Source: an uncultured Schaedlerella sp. (GTDB lineage: Bacteria; Bacillota; Clostridia; Lachnospirales; Lachnospiraceae). Taken from it: DNA of 64,000 bases. Within the stretch, counting starts at the first letter, position 1. Each line of letters starts with the position of its first letter. The stretch spans positions 62,001 through 126,000 of the forward strand of contig CAKSAJ010000004.1 in the NCBI GenBank assembly GCA_934435195.1, read 5' to 3'. The notes under the pieces are model-generated. The model worked only from the letters and a program-made list of their open reading frames with translations, searched no databases and had not been told where the DNA came from. The translations under genes were made by a program, and so were the position numbers. Shown here piece after piece: positions 50,494-60,268 of this stretch.

Positions 50494-50545
50494 CTTTGTA
50501 TCTACCTTTCTCATATTCTCTATTTATCAGTTACTTTTTATATAT

Positions 50546-51856
50546 TTACTTTTCCAATATTGCATCAAGCAAATCTTGTCCGCTTGATTTTACAATATTC
50601 AACTTTACTTGTAAAGTTTTCTCCACATCATCTGTCGTATAATCATCCAGAAATACATCCTCATCTATACGCAGCATATTACATGGGATCAATAATCGTT
50701 CTCCCTGCATCTGTTCTTTCATCTGGTTCATCAAATCCTGTCCTGTGATCAGTCCGGACACGGTGATCAATTCACCAAAGAAATCATTTCTGATCGGAAC
50801 AATATTCACATGAACATTCGGGAATTTGTCCTTCATTGCCTGTACAAGACGCAGCAGATACGGATAAGCAAGACGCCCCGTTGCCATGGACATCACACGT
50901 TCTTTGTCATCCCCTTCTTCTTTCTCCAGTGCTTCCATGAACTCATCGTGGAGCAGGCGAAGCATTCCAACACCATTCTCAAGTTGAAGATATCCGTCAT
51001 ATTGTTCTTCATCCGGAAGCTCTCGCTCTGCAAGGATATACCATTCATCGCTGGCATGGATAAAATGGATTCCATATTCCGGATAAACCTTCTCTCTCCA
51101 TTTATAAATAATATCCAACACCTGATTCGCATCTTCCTTTGTAAATGGTTCGAGTGGCTCAAGTCCATCACGGTATTTGCTAAGTCCTACCGGAACAACA
51201 GAAACACTTCTTAAAAATGGCAAGTATTTTGTCAGGTCGCGAATACTTCTCTCCAACTCTTCTCCATCATTAAAGCCCTTACACAGCACAATCTGACCAT
51301 TCATCTCAATGCCTGCCTGATATAAAATATCAACTTTTTTTAAAGCATCTCCGGCAAAACGATTGTGCAGCATCCTGCATCTAAGTTCCGGATTGGTCGT
51401 CTGGAATGAAATATTGATCGGCTCCAGATGGTACTTCACAATTCTTTGCATATCATGCTCACTCATATTTGTAAGCGTCACATAATTTCCCTGTAAAAAT
51501 GAGAGTCTGGAATCATCATCTTTAAAATAAAGTGTCTCTCTCATTCCCGGAGGCATCTGATCGATAAAGCAGAAAATACATTTATTATGGCAGGAACGAT
51601 ATTCATCCATCAGTCCCTGTTCAAAATCCATTCCTAAATCTTCCAATTCTTCTTTTTCAATCTCTAATTCCCACTGTTCTCCATTTTCCTTTTCTATAAG
51701 CAGAACAACAAGCTCATCTTCCATGTAATAGCGATAATCAAAAATGTCTTCGATTTCATTTCCATTCATCGTCAACAATCTATCCCCTGGTTCGATTCCC
51801 ATCTCTTCAGCAATACTGCCAGGGTGCACTGTGCTGATGACATGTTTATGTTTCAT
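50546..51856 (-). CDS. DUF512 family radical-SAM-like protein with PDZ domain
   Basis: A 436-residue protein. An N-terminal PDZ-like domain (VHPGSIAEEMGIEPGDRLLT) is followed by a radical-SAM-type cysteine cluster CHNKCIFCFIDQMPPGMRET near residue 89, and the DUF512 C-terminal region. The family is conserved in Clostridia next to der, as here. Function is not established. The C-x3-C-x2-C spacing fits a SAM-binding [4Fe-4S] cluster. Confidence 0.88.
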   Translation of the reverse strand: MKHKHVISTVHPGSIAEEMGIEPGDRLLTMNGNEIEDIFDYRYYMEDELVVLLIEKENGEQWELEIEKEELEDLGMDFEQGLMDEYRSCHNKCIFCFIDQMPPGMRETLYFKDDDSRLSFLQGNYVTLTNMSEHDMQRIVKYHLEPINISFQTTNPELRCRMLHNRFAGDALKKVDILYQAGIEMNGQIVLCKGFNDGEELERSIRDLTKYLPFLRSVSVVPVGLSKYRDGLEPLEPFTKEDANQVLDIIYKWREKVYPEYGIHFIHASDEWYILAERELPDEEQYDGYLQLENGVGMLRLLHDEFMEALEKEEGDDKERVMSMATGRLAYPYLLRLVQAMKDKFPNVHVNIVPIRNDFFGELITVSGLITGQDLMNQMKEQMQGERLLIPCNMLRIDEDVFLDDYTTDDVEKTLQVKLNIVKSSGQDLLDAILEK

Positions 51857-52050
51857 ATAATTAAACCTCTTTCATATCGACATAATTTCCGCAATATACC
51901 ATGCTATTTTAACATAATCCGCAAATTTAGTAAAGATAAGGTTGAGTTACTTGAATTTCTATATAAAAAATGATATAACGATATTGTATCTGTGTATGAT
52001 GATGTATTCGTACACCGCACAATCACGAAAATAATACTTAGGAGAAAATC

Positions 52051-53229
52051 ATGTCAAACAATATTGAAGCATTGGAAAAAACACTTCCTACTGCACCTAT
52101 GAAGCTGGTTGCAATGGAAAGCTGTAAGGACCTTGGTCAGAAGGTCAATGACTATCTTGTATCTTTTCGAAAGGACACCATTAACGAGATCACAGACTCT
52201 CCACTCTATGCAAATTACAAATCAAACAGTTATCTTGTAGATTGTAGCTGTCCACGTTTCGGAAGCGGAGAGGCAAAAGGTATTCTGAAAGAAACTATCC
52301 GCGGAACTGATCTGTTTATTATGACGGATGTCTGCAACTACAGCCTGACTTATTCTGTAAATGGACATCTTAATCACATGTCTCCGGATGATCACTATCA
52401 GGATTTGAAACGTATCATCTCTGCCGCAACCGGAAAGGCACATCGTATCAACGTTATCATGCCATTCCTTTACGAAAGCCGTCAGCACAAACGTACAAAG
52501 AGAGAATCTCTGGATTGTGCACTTGCATTAGAAGAATTAACTGCAATGGGTGTTGAAAACATCATCACTTTTGATGCACATGACCCACGAGTACAGAATG
52601 CGATTCCTTTGAGCGGATTCGATAGTTTTGATCCTCCGTATCAGTTTATGAAAGCACTTTTCAAAGCAGTTCCTGATCTTATTGTCGACAAAGAACATCT
52701 GATGATCATCAGCCCGGACGAAGGTGCTATGCATCGTGCCGTATACTTTTCAAATGTCCTTGGCGTAGATATGGGTATGTTTTATAAACGTCGTGACTAC
52801 TCTACTATTGTAAATGGTAAGAATCCAATCGTTGCCCACGAATTTTTGGGAGATGATGTAACAGGAAAAGATGTCATCATCGTAGACGATATGATTTCTT
52901 CCGGAGAAAGTATGCTTGATGTTGCAAAGAAATTAAAAGAACGTGGTGCCGGACGTGTATTTGTATGTACAACATTTGGTCTGTTCACAGAAGGATTTGA
53001 TAAATTTGATGATTATTATGAAAAAGGCTATATCAACAAAGTAATCACAACAAACTTAACTTATCTGCCATCTGTTGTAAATGAAAAGCCATATTTCGTA
53101 ACTGCAGATATGAGTAAATTCCTGGCATTGATCATTGATTCATTGAACCATGATGTTACAATCGGTAAAGTATTGAACCCAACAGACAGAATCCATGCTT
53201 TATTAGAAAAACACAATATCAAACGATAA
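52051..53229 (+). CDS. prs: Ribose-phosphate pyrophosphokinase
   Basis: A 392-residue PRPP synthetase, longer than the usual 310-320 because of N-terminal and internal insertions typical of one clostridial group. DVCNYS, HRINVIMPFLYESRQHKRTK near residue 130, FDAHDPRVQNAIP near 175 and the PRPP-binding VIIVDDMISSGESMLDVAKK near 277 are visible. It supplies PRPP for purine, pyrimidine and other pathways. A TAGGAGAAAATC ribosome binding site precedes ATG 52051. A TGTGTATGAT extended -10 at 51991-52000 is a candidate promoter in the otherwise featureless 194-bp gap before it. Confidence 0.92.
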   Translation: MSNNIEALEKTLPTAPMKLVAMESCKDLGQKVNDYLVSFRKDTINEITDSPLYANYKSNSYLVDCSCPRFGSGEAKGILKETIRGTDLFIMTDVCNYSLTYSVNGHLNHMSPDDHYQDLKRIISAATGKAHRINVIMPFLYESRQHKRTKRESLDCALALEELTAMGVENIITFDAHDPRVQNAIPLSGFDSFDPPYQFMKALFKAVPDLIVDKEHLMIISPDEGAMHRAVYFSNVLGVDMGMFYKRRDYSTIVNGKNPIVAHEFLGDDVTGKDVIIVDDMISSGESMLDVAKKLKERGAGRVFVCTTFGLFTEGFDKFDDYYEKGYINKVITTNLTYLPSVVNEKPYFVTADMSKFLALIIDSLNHDVTIGKVLNPTDRIHALLEKHNIKR

Positions 53230-53233
53230 AAAC

Positions 53234-53269
53234 AAAAAAAGAAAAGGTTTTCGGGCCTTTTCTTTTTTT
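53234..53269. terminator. Terminator between prs and ilvA
   Basis: AAAAAAAGAAAAGG (53234-53247) pairs with CCTTTTCTTTTTTT (53256-53269), a 14-bp stem with U runs on both strands. Confidence 0.92.
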
Positions 53270-53282
53270 GCTTTTATTGTCA

Positions 53283-54503
53283 CTAATACAATTTTGCACT
53301 GATTGTTTTTGGCTTCAATCCATTTTCTTCAAGTGCTGCAAGTATCTGATGTTTATGCTCTGTTCCAAATGCTTCCATCGTAATTCTAAGCTCTACTGCC
53401 GCATTTCTATTTGTACTTACAAACTGATTGTGCTCAAGTTTGATAATATTACCTTTCTGACCTGCGATAACAGATGCAACTCTCTGCAACTCACCCGGCT
53501 TATCCGGAAGTAATACAGATACTGAGAAAATACGATCTCTCTGGATCAATCCATGCTGTACGATGGATGACATTGTAATCACATCCATGTTACCACCGCT
53601 TAAGATACATACAACCTTTTTGCCTTTGCAATCCAGCTGTTTCAATGCTGCAACACTCAAAAGACCGGAATTTTCTACGATCATCTTGTGATTTTCTACG
53701 ATATCCAAAAATGCACCGATCAACTCATCATCTTCTACCAGCAATACTTCATCTACATTCTCTCGTACATATGGCAGATTCTGATGTCCTACTGCTTTTA
53801 CTGCTGTACCATCTGCAATGGTATTCGCACTGTCAAGTTCTACCACTTCTCCGGCTTTTAATGCTGCTGTCATACTGGCAGCTCCGGCTGGTTCTACACC
53901 AATGACTTTAATCTTTGGATTGAGCATCTTCGCAAGTGTTGATACACCCGTGATCAATCCGCCTCCACCGATCGGTGCAAGAATATAATCTACAGTAGGC
54001 AGTTCCTGAATGATCTCCATTGCAATTGTTCCCTGTCCGGTTGCAACGTCCAGATCATCAAATGGATGTACAAATGTATATCCATGTTCTTCTGCGAGTT
54101 TATATGCATACGCACATGCATCATCATATACATCTCCGTGAAGAATTACTTCTGCACCATAGCTCTTTGTACGATTCACCTTGATAAGCGGTGTTACTGT
54201 AGGCATAACGATTGTTGCCTTACATCCATATGCCTTTGCTGCATATGCTACTCCCTGTGCATGGTTTCCGGCAGATGCTGTGATCAGCCCTTTCGCACGT
54301 TCTTCTTCTGACAATGTACTGATCTTATAATAAGCCCCACGTAACTTGTACGCTCCTGTATGTTGCATATTTTCTGGTTTTAAATATACCTTTGCCCCCG
54401 TCTGCTGGCTTAAATAATCACTCTTTATCAATTTTGTCGGGTTTGTAACTCGTGTAACTATTTCACTCGCTTCCTCGAACTTCTCTAATGTTAATTCATT
54501 CAT
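53283..54503 (-). CDS. ilvA: Threonine ammonia-lyase
   Basis: A 406-residue PLP enzyme turning threonine to 2-oxobutanoate. The PLP lysine is in TGAYKLRGAYYKI near residue 48. The phosphate loop PIGGGGLITGVSTL lies near 175, and SGGNMD near 303. A C-terminal ACT domain (VLLPDKPGELQRVASVIAGQ) follows, as in the single-ACT group (about 405 aa) that includes both anabolic and catabolic enzymes. ATG 54503 has AAAGGTGAGCAGG before it; the upstream extension is not supported. A promoter with a 14-bp dyad lies at 54581-54609. Confidence 0.92.
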   Translation of the reverse strand: MNELTLEKFEEASEIVTRVTNPTKLIKSDYLSQQTGAKVYLKPENMQHTGAYKLRGAYYKISTLSEEERAKGLITASAGNHAQGVAYAAKAYGCKATIVMPTVTPLIKVNRTKSYGAEVILHGDVYDDACAYAYKLAEEHGYTFVHPFDDLDVATGQGTIAMEIIQELPTVDYILAPIGGGGLITGVSTLAKMLNPKIKVIGVEPAGAASMTAALKAGEVVELDSANTIADGTAVKAVGHQNLPYVRENVDEVLLVEDDELIGAFLDIVENHKMIVENSGLLSVAALKQLDCKGKKVVCILSGGNMDVITMSSIVQHGLIQRDRIFSVSVLLPDKPGELQRVASVIAGQKGNIIKLEHNQFVSTNRNAAVELRITMEAFGTEHKHQILAALEENGLKPKTISAKLY

Positions 54504-54580
54504 CCTGCTCACCTTTTTTCTTTGTGTTTTGACTTCTATTTCAGCTTTTTCCAAAAAACTTTATCCGTTTCTTATGTTAT

Positions 54581-54609
54581 ATCATAAGAACTCTCGAGTT
54601 CGATGTCAA
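54581..54609 (-). promoter_or_regulatory. ilvA promoter with central dyad
   Basis: On the minus strand TTGACA (54609-54604), 17 bp, TATGAT (54586-54581). The spacer contains the dyad GAACTC-GA-GAGTTC (54588-54601), well placed to bind a repressor. Confidence 0.75.
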
Positions 54610-54653
54610 TTATTTTTTATATAATATGCAAAAAAATGTATGTTTATTCGTTG

Positions 54654-55610
54654 TTACTCTTCATCTTCTGCATATTCTTTTTTGTCATTTGTATAAAACA
54701 ATGCATTTACAAATTCATCTGCATTAAATTTCTGTAAATCATCAATCGACTCTCCAACGCCGATATATTTTACCGGAATACCAAGCTCTGACTGAATCGC
54801 AACTGCTATTCCGCCTTTTGCTGTTCCGTCCATCTTCGTTAATACAACGCCTGTAATATCTGTAACTTCATTAAACTCTTTTGCCTGAGCCAGTGCGTTT
54901 TGCCCTGTTGTAGCATCCAAAACAACGAGTGTCTCACGATACGCATCCGGGTATTCTCTATCTATCACGCGATTGATTTTTTTCAATTCTTCCATCAGAT
55001 TCTTTTTATTATGAAGACGACCTGCTGTATCGCAGAGCAAAATATCTGCTTTTCTTGCTTTTGCCGCTGCTACTGCATCATATACAACTGCTGCCGGATC
55101 AGACCCTTCCTGTCCGCCAATCATCTCTACCTGTGCACGATTTGCCCATTCTTTAAGCTGTTCTCCTGCTGCAGCACGGAATGTATCTGCCGCACCAAGG
55201 ATTACTTTCTTCCCCTGTGCATGGAATTTTCCTGCCAGTTTTCCAATCGTCGTAGTTTTACCTACTCCATTGACTCCAATCACAAATACTACAGACTGGC
55301 GGTTTTCAAATTCATATGCTGTCTCTCCTACGTCCATCTGTTTTTTTATGCTATCGATCAATAATTCTCTACATTCGATTGGTTCTTTGATGTGCTGTTC
55401 TTTTACCTTCTCTTTGAGATCTTCTATAATCTCCATTGTTGTGTGCACACCGAGGTCTCCCATGATCAATGTTTCTTCTAATTCCTCATAGAAATCATCA
55501 TCAATATGAGAAAACCCATGAAAAATGCTGTCCATTCCGGACACAATATTATCTCTTGTTTTTGTCAGCCCGGATACCAGTCTGCTAAAAAAACCTTTTT
55601 TCTCTCCCAT
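54654..55610 (-). CDS. ftsY: Signal recognition particle receptor FtsY
   Basis: A 318-residue SRP receptor GTPase with the short N-terminal region seen in Firmicutes. GVNGVGKTTTIGKLAGKF near residue 107, DTAGRLHNKKNLM near 187, and TKMDGTAKGGIAVAIQSELG near 255 are the SRP-type GTPase motifs. It docks the SRP-ribosome complex at the membrane. It follows smc by 37 bp in the rnc-smc-ftsY cluster. Confidence 0.96.
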   Translation of the reverse strand: MGEKKGFFSRLVSGLTKTRDNIVSGMDSIFHGFSHIDDDFYEELEETLIMGDLGVHTTMEIIEDLKEKVKEQHIKEPIECRELLIDSIKKQMDVGETAYEFENRQSVVFVIGVNGVGKTTTIGKLAGKFHAQGKKVILGAADTFRAAAGEQLKEWANRAQVEMIGGQEGSDPAAVVYDAVAAAKARKADILLCDTAGRLHNKKNLMEELKKINRVIDREYPDAYRETLVVLDATTGQNALAQAKEFNEVTDITGVVLTKMDGTAKGGIAVAIQSELGIPVKYIGVGESIDDLQKFNADEFVNALFYTNDKKEYAEDEE

Positions 55611-55647
55611 TTTTTCTCTCCTTTAATAATTGCTTATCCGCCTGCAA

Positions 55648-58600
55648 TTATGCTTTTCTTTCTTTTTCTAATTGCTCCTCTACCAAATCAACAGAAACCA
55701 ATGTAGAAATACCTTTCTCCTGCATTGTAATACCATACAGGCGGTCTGCCGCCGCCATTGTTCCTCGTCGATGCGTAATTACAATAAACTGTGTATGTTT
55801 TGTCAGCTTATGTAAATATTGTGCATATCGGTCTACGTTGCTGTCATCAAGTGCGGCCTCAATCTCATCCAGAAGACAAAACGGTGAAGGCTTCAAATTC
55901 TGGATCGCAAATAATAATGAAATCGCAGTCAATGCTTTCTCTCCACCTGATAGCTGCATCATATTCTGTAATTTTTTGCCAGGAGGCTGCGCAATGATTC
56001 GGATTCCGGCTTCAAGTACATCTTCATCTTCCATAAGTTCCAATGTACCTTTTCCACCTCCAAAAAGCTGTTTAAATACACTGTCAAATTCTGACCTGAT
56101 ACGTGCAAACTGCTCCTGGAACTGTTGCCTCATTGCTATATCAAGTTCTTCTATAATTTTTACAAGAGATGCTTCCGCCTCTACCAGATCATCATGCTGC
56201 GTTTTCAAAAATTCATATCGCTCTGACACACTCTTATATTCTTCAATCGCATTGACATTTACATTTCCAAGATTTTTAATCTCATTCTTCAACCCTTGGA
56301 TTGCCTGTTTCATATAAGCCAGATCTGTCATATTCTCGTCACGAAGCTCCAATGCATGATTATATGTCAGCTCATATTCCTCCCACATATAATTGATCTG
56401 TTTATCAGAAGCCTCTTCATATGACTCTTTTCGACTATTCAGGCGGAAACACTCTTTATCAAGATCTGACATATGTTTTGACAATGCTTCTCTTTTTTCC
56501 AAAAAGCTTTTATTTTTACTGCTCAGTTCTTCTCTCTGTTTTGTTTTTTCTTCAATTTCTTTCTGGATTTCCTCAAATAAATCTTTTGATTCTTCAATCG
56601 TTCTCTGCAAATCTGAAATCTCTTTTTCTTTTGCCTGAATTTCTTCAACTGCATTTCCTTTATTCAGTTTCAATTCTTCCAGTTCCTCTTCAAACTGTTT
56701 TATCTCTTCCTGAATACGATTGATATTTTCCTGTACAAATGCTTCTTTTTGCTCCAATCCCGCAAAATTAAGATGCACTTTTTCTGAAAGATGCTGCTGT
56801 TCACTTTCTTTTACCTTATCGGCCTCTAAAGTCTGCTGCATCATATCTATTTTCTCATTCAGCTCTTTTTCCAGATTTTCAGATGTCTCTAATTCCAGCT
56901 GGATAGATTCTTCGTTATCACGGATTTCTTCCAGTTCTTTTTCAATATCACCCAATTCTGACTGATAACGCTGTTGTCTTTGGAATAACTCTCTCTGATT
57001 TTCCTGCACCTGTTCCATATTCATCTTAAGTGTATTTTCAACTACAGATGCTTCCTGAACATTCTGCTTCAAAGAATCAATCTTTTCGTAACATGCTGCA
57101 CGCTTCTGTTTTATTCCAGCCACCGATTCTTCCATTTCCTGAATCTTGTCTTTTATCACAACAACATGCTTTTCAAATTCTTCAATCTCACGGCGCCTGC
57201 TTAAGAGGTTACTTGAATTTTTAAATGCACCACCCGTCATAGAACCACCCGGATTGATCAAATCTCCTTCCAATGTCACAAGGCGAAGCGACTGTCTGTA
57301 TTTTCTCGCAATCGCAATTCCATGGTCGATATGATCTACCACAATTGTTTTTCCGAGCAGCTGATCTGCAAGAACCTGATATTTTTTCTCAACATGGACA
57401 AGCGTATTTGCCAGTCCTATCACACCCGGTTCTCTCAAAGCTTCTTCGTTTCGGATTCCATTTCCTCCATGCATACTTGTCAATGGGAGAAATGTTGCTC
57501 TTCCGAATTTATTTTTCTTCAAGAATTGAATCATCCGTTTTGCAGTTTCTTCATTATCTGTTACGATATTCTGTATACTTCCGCCAAGTGCAGTCTCAAC
57601 AGCAATCTCATATTCCTTATCCACTTTGACGATATCTGCTACCACACCCAGCAATCCCGGTTCATGATCCCGATTGTTCATCACTCGCTTGATACTGTTT
57701 CCATATCCATCATAACGCTCTGTCATATTCTTCAAAGATTCCAATCTGGAAACTTCTCTGTGATAATTTGACTGCTCTGTTCGTAATTCCTGCTCTACTT
57801 TTGATATTTCATTTTGATAAGCTAAAATCTGCTCTTCCTGCTCTTGCATCGCATGATTATAGCCTGCTATCTCTGCTTGAACCTTCTTTCTTTGTTCTGC
57901 ATAATCCGAAAGTACTGCATTCTTCTGTGCTCCCTGACTTGCGATTTCAAGGATTACTTTATTCAAAGAAGCTCTTCTTGTTGTAATCTGGCTTTTTGTT
58001 GTTGTAAAATGCTGAATCTGTGCTTTTGTAGATGCTCGATTATTCAAAAGCTCCATGATTTCCTGTTTATGCTGCTCAATCTCATCTGTCGCGCGGGCAA
58101 TCTTTGTCTGAATATCTGTCAATTTCTGCTGTGCATCGTTGTTTTGAACAGACTCTTGCTGTAATTCCTGACGGATCTTATGACGTTCACTCTCCAGAGC
58201 TTCCTTTTGTTCTTGTCTGGACTCAATTTCTTTGAAGATCGTATTCAAACGATTTTCATAGTGTTCATCGTTCATACGGACTGTATTGATTTGCTCCTTC
58301 AGGACATTGATCTGCCCTTCAAGCTGCTGCTTCAATAAATTCGTTTCATTTAATTGTGTTTTTGACGTTTCCAATGCCGCATCAATGATATCAACCTGCT
58401 CTTCAACGGACTCGTATTCAGCCTTCATTTTTTCGTAATTGCCTTCAGCCTGTTCCAGTTCTTCCTCTGCAATTTTTAACTGTCCTTCAATCTGACTCAA
58501 TTGCTCTTTAATGCGTTCTGTCTCCAGAAGGAACATATTGATATCCAATGTTTTCAGAGCTTCTTTTTTCTTCAAATATTCTCTCGCAGTCTGAGACTGA

Positions 58601-59220
58601 CGTTCCAATGGACCAATCTGCTTTTCAAGCTCGGAAAGAATATCATTAACACGAGTCAGATTCATTCTTTCCTCTTCCAGTTTTTTTAATGACAGATTCT
58701 TACGACGTTTAAATTTTACGATTCCGGCAGCTTCGTCAAACAGTTCTCGACGTTCTTCCGGCTTACCGCTCAATATCTTATCAATCTGTCCCTGTCCGAT
58801 AATAGAGTATCCTTCTTTACCGATACCTGTATCATAGAACATCTCATTAATATCCTTCAAACGGCACGATGCCCCATTGATCAGATATTCACTCTCCCCA
58901 GAACGATATAATTTTCTCGTTACTGTGACCTCTTCATAATCAACCGGGAGTTTATGGTCTTCATTATTAAGCGTAATTGCAACCGAGGCATAACTAAGCG
59001 GTTTACGATTCTCTGTTCCCGAAAAAATTACATCCTGCATCGAACCGCCTCGAAGCTGTTTTGCTCTCTGCTCACCCAAAACCCATCTGACTGCATCTGC
59101 AACATTACTTTTTCCACTTCCGTTCGGTCCTACAATTCCCGTGATTCCTTCGTGAAAATCAAATTTTATCTTGTTCGCAAATGACTTAAACCCTTGTACT
59201 TCAATGCTTTTTAAATACAT
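55648..59220 (-). CDS. smc: Chromosome segregation protein SMC
   Basis: A 1190-residue SMC ATPase. Walker A GIVGPNGSGKSNVADAVRWV near residue 32, long coiled coils (about 170-500 and 680-1010), a hinge near 520-640 (GLLGVVADIV, GGSIQNIV) and the C-terminal head with LSGGEKALTA and CLLDEIEAALDDSNV (Walker B). Full length. It works with ScpA and ScpB, whose genes are not in this window. An AGGTGATAT ribosome binding site precedes ATG 59220, 15 bp after rnc. Confidence 0.97.
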   Translation of the reverse strand: MYLKSIEVQGFKSFANKIKFDFHEGITGIVGPNGSGKSNVADAVRWVLGEQRAKQLRGGSMQDVIFSGTENRKPLSYASVAITLNNEDHKLPVDYEEVTVTRKLYRSGESEYLINGASCRLKDINEMFYDTGIGKEGYSIIGQGQIDKILSGKPEERRELFDEAAGIVKFKRRKNLSLKKLEEERMNLTRVNDILSELEKQIGPLERQSQTAREYLKKKEALKTLDINMFLLETERIKEQLSQIEGQLKIAEEELEQAEGNYEKMKAEYESVEEQVDIIDAALETSKTQLNETNLLKQQLEGQINVLKEQINTVRMNDEHYENRLNTIFKEIESRQEQKEALESERHKIRQELQQESVQNNDAQQKLTDIQTKIARATDEIEQHKQEIMELLNNRASTKAQIQHFTTTKSQITTRRASLNKVILEIASQGAQKNAVLSDYAEQRKKVQAEIAGYNHAMQEQEEQILAYQNEISKVEQELRTEQSNYHREVSRLESLKNMTERYDGYGNSIKRVMNNRDHEPGLLGVVADIVKVDKEYEIAVETALGGSIQNIVTDNEETAKRMIQFLKKNKFGRATFLPLTSMHGGNGIRNEEALREPGVIGLANTLVHVEKKYQVLADQLLGKTIVVDHIDHGIAIARKYRQSLRLVTLEGDLINPGGSMTGGAFKNSSNLLSRRREIEEFEKHVVVIKDKIQEMEESVAGIKQKRAACYEKIDSLKQNVQEASVVENTLKMNMEQVQENQRELFQRQQRYQSELGDIEKELEEIRDNEESIQLELETSENLEKELNEKIDMMQQTLEADKVKESEQQHLSEKVHLNFAGLEQKEAFVQENINRIQEEIKQFEEELEELKLNKGNAVEEIQAKEKEISDLQRTIEESKDLFEEIQKEIEEKTKQREELSSKNKSFLEKREALSKHMSDLDKECFRLNSRKESYEEASDKQINYMWEEYELTYNHALELRDENMTDLAYMKQAIQGLKNEIKNLGNVNVNAIEEYKSVSERYEFLKTQHDDLVEAEASLVKIIEELDIAMRQQFQEQFARIRSEFDSVFKQLFGGGKGTLELMEDEDVLEAGIRIIAQPPGKKLQNMMQLSGGEKALTAISLLFAIQNLKPSPFCLLDEIEAALDDSNVDRYAQYLHKLTKHTQFIVITHRRGTMAAADRLYGITMQEKGISTLVSVDLVEEQLEKERKA

Positions 59221-59235
59221 ATATCACCTGTTCTA

Positions 59236-59922
59236 TTATTTCTTTTTCAGTGCCAGAATTGCCTGATATGCAGCCTGCTGCTCCGCTGCTTTTTTTGTAC
59301 GTCCTTTTCCGGTTCCATAATCCACATCACCGATAAATACTTCTACATAAAATGCCTTATTATGGTCCGGTCCTTCTTCTTTCAATAACTGGTACGTAAT
59401 TGGCTTGTTAATATCTGCCTGTACGATTTCCTGCAAAATAGTCTTGCTATCAAAAAAGAGCTTTTTATTCTCTAAATCAGATAAAATAAATTTGTGAATA
59501 AACTCTTTTGCATTAGCAAAACCACCGTCCAGATAAATAGCTCCGATCAACGCTTCCATTGCATCCGAAGTAACAGATTCGCGTGTTCTGCCGCCTGTCG
59601 CTTCTTCTCCTTTTCCAAGCAGGAGATAACTTCCAAGTTCAATATCTCTCGCACAAAATGCCAGCGATGGCTCACATACCATACTTGCTCTCGTTTTTGT
59701 CAGTTTTCCTTCCGGTTCCTTTGGATTTTCCAAAAATAAAAACTCACTGGATACCAGCTCCAAAACTGCATCTCCTAAAAATTCCAGTCTTTCATTACAC
59801 TGATATTTTGGCAAATGCTTTTCATTTGTATAAGAGCTATGCATCAAAGCATGTTTTAACAGAGAAAAATCCTGAAATTTATAACCGATTCGTTTCTCTA
59901 ATTCTTTTAATTTATCTTCCAT
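59236..59922 (-). CDS. rnc: Ribonuclease III
   Basis: A 228-residue double-strand RNase. The catalytic signature NERLEFLGDAVLELV near residue 43 and the second site DAMEALIGAIYLDGG near 115 are present. A C-terminal dsRNA-binding domain ends GKGRTKKAAEQQAAYQAILA. It processes rRNA precursors. It is the first gene of rnc-smc-ftsY and is separated from acpP by a terminator. Confidence 0.96.
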   Translation of the reverse strand: MEDKLKELEKRIGYKFQDFSLLKHALMHSSYTNEKHLPKYQCNERLEFLGDAVLELVSSEFLFLENPKEPEGKLTKTRASMVCEPSLAFCARDIELGSYLLLGKGEEATGGRTRESVTSDAMEALIGAIYLDGGFANAKEFIHKFILSDLENKKLFFDSKTILQEIVQADINKPITYQLLKEEGPDHNKAFYVEVFIGDVDYGTGKGRTKKAAEQQAAYQAILALKKK

Positions 59923-59964
59923 TGATTTCTCCTTATTGTAACCTCAAGTTCGTTATTTAAAAGC

Positions 59965-59989
59965 AGAAAAGCCCCTTACGGGCTTTTCT
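59965..59989 (-). terminator. acpP terminator
   Basis: AGAAAAGCCC (59965-59974), loop CTTAC, GGGCTTTTCT (59980-59989). It lies 20 bp after the acpP stop on the minus strand. Confidence 0.85.
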
Positions 59990-60008
59990 ATATCTTTGTA
60001 TTGATTAC

Positions 60009-60242
60009 TTATGCATTCTTTTTGCTTTTAATCTGATCTACTGCATCCTGCACTGTTGAAATCTGCTCTACTGCATCATCCGGAATCTCAATATCAAATT
60101 CCTCTTCTAATTTCAACACGATCTGAATCACATCCAAAGAATCTGCTGCTAAATCCTCAACAAATCTGCTTTCCGGTTTTACATCTTCTACCTTTAAATT
60201 CATCTCTTCTGCAATGATTTTCTGTATTTTTTCAAATTCCAT
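60009..60242 (-). CDS. acpP: Acyl carrier protein
   Basis: A 77-residue acidic carrier protein. The phosphopantetheine serine is in AADSLDVIQIVLKLEEEFDI, the standard D-S-L motif. It carries acyl chains in fatty acid synthesis and to PlsX, encoded 26 bp upstream. Confidence 0.96.
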   Translation of the reverse strand: MEFEKIQKIIAEEMNLKVEDVKPESRFVEDLAADSLDVIQIVLKLEEEFDIEIPDDAVEQISTVQDAVDQIKSKKNA

Positions 60243-60268
60243 CGTCTTAATCCTCTCCTTGACTTCTT

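Noticed and set aside
54588..54601. LexA (SOS) box at ilvA
   Set aside because: The arms GAAC/GTTC are 6 bp apart; Firmicutes LexA boxes have a 4-bp centre.
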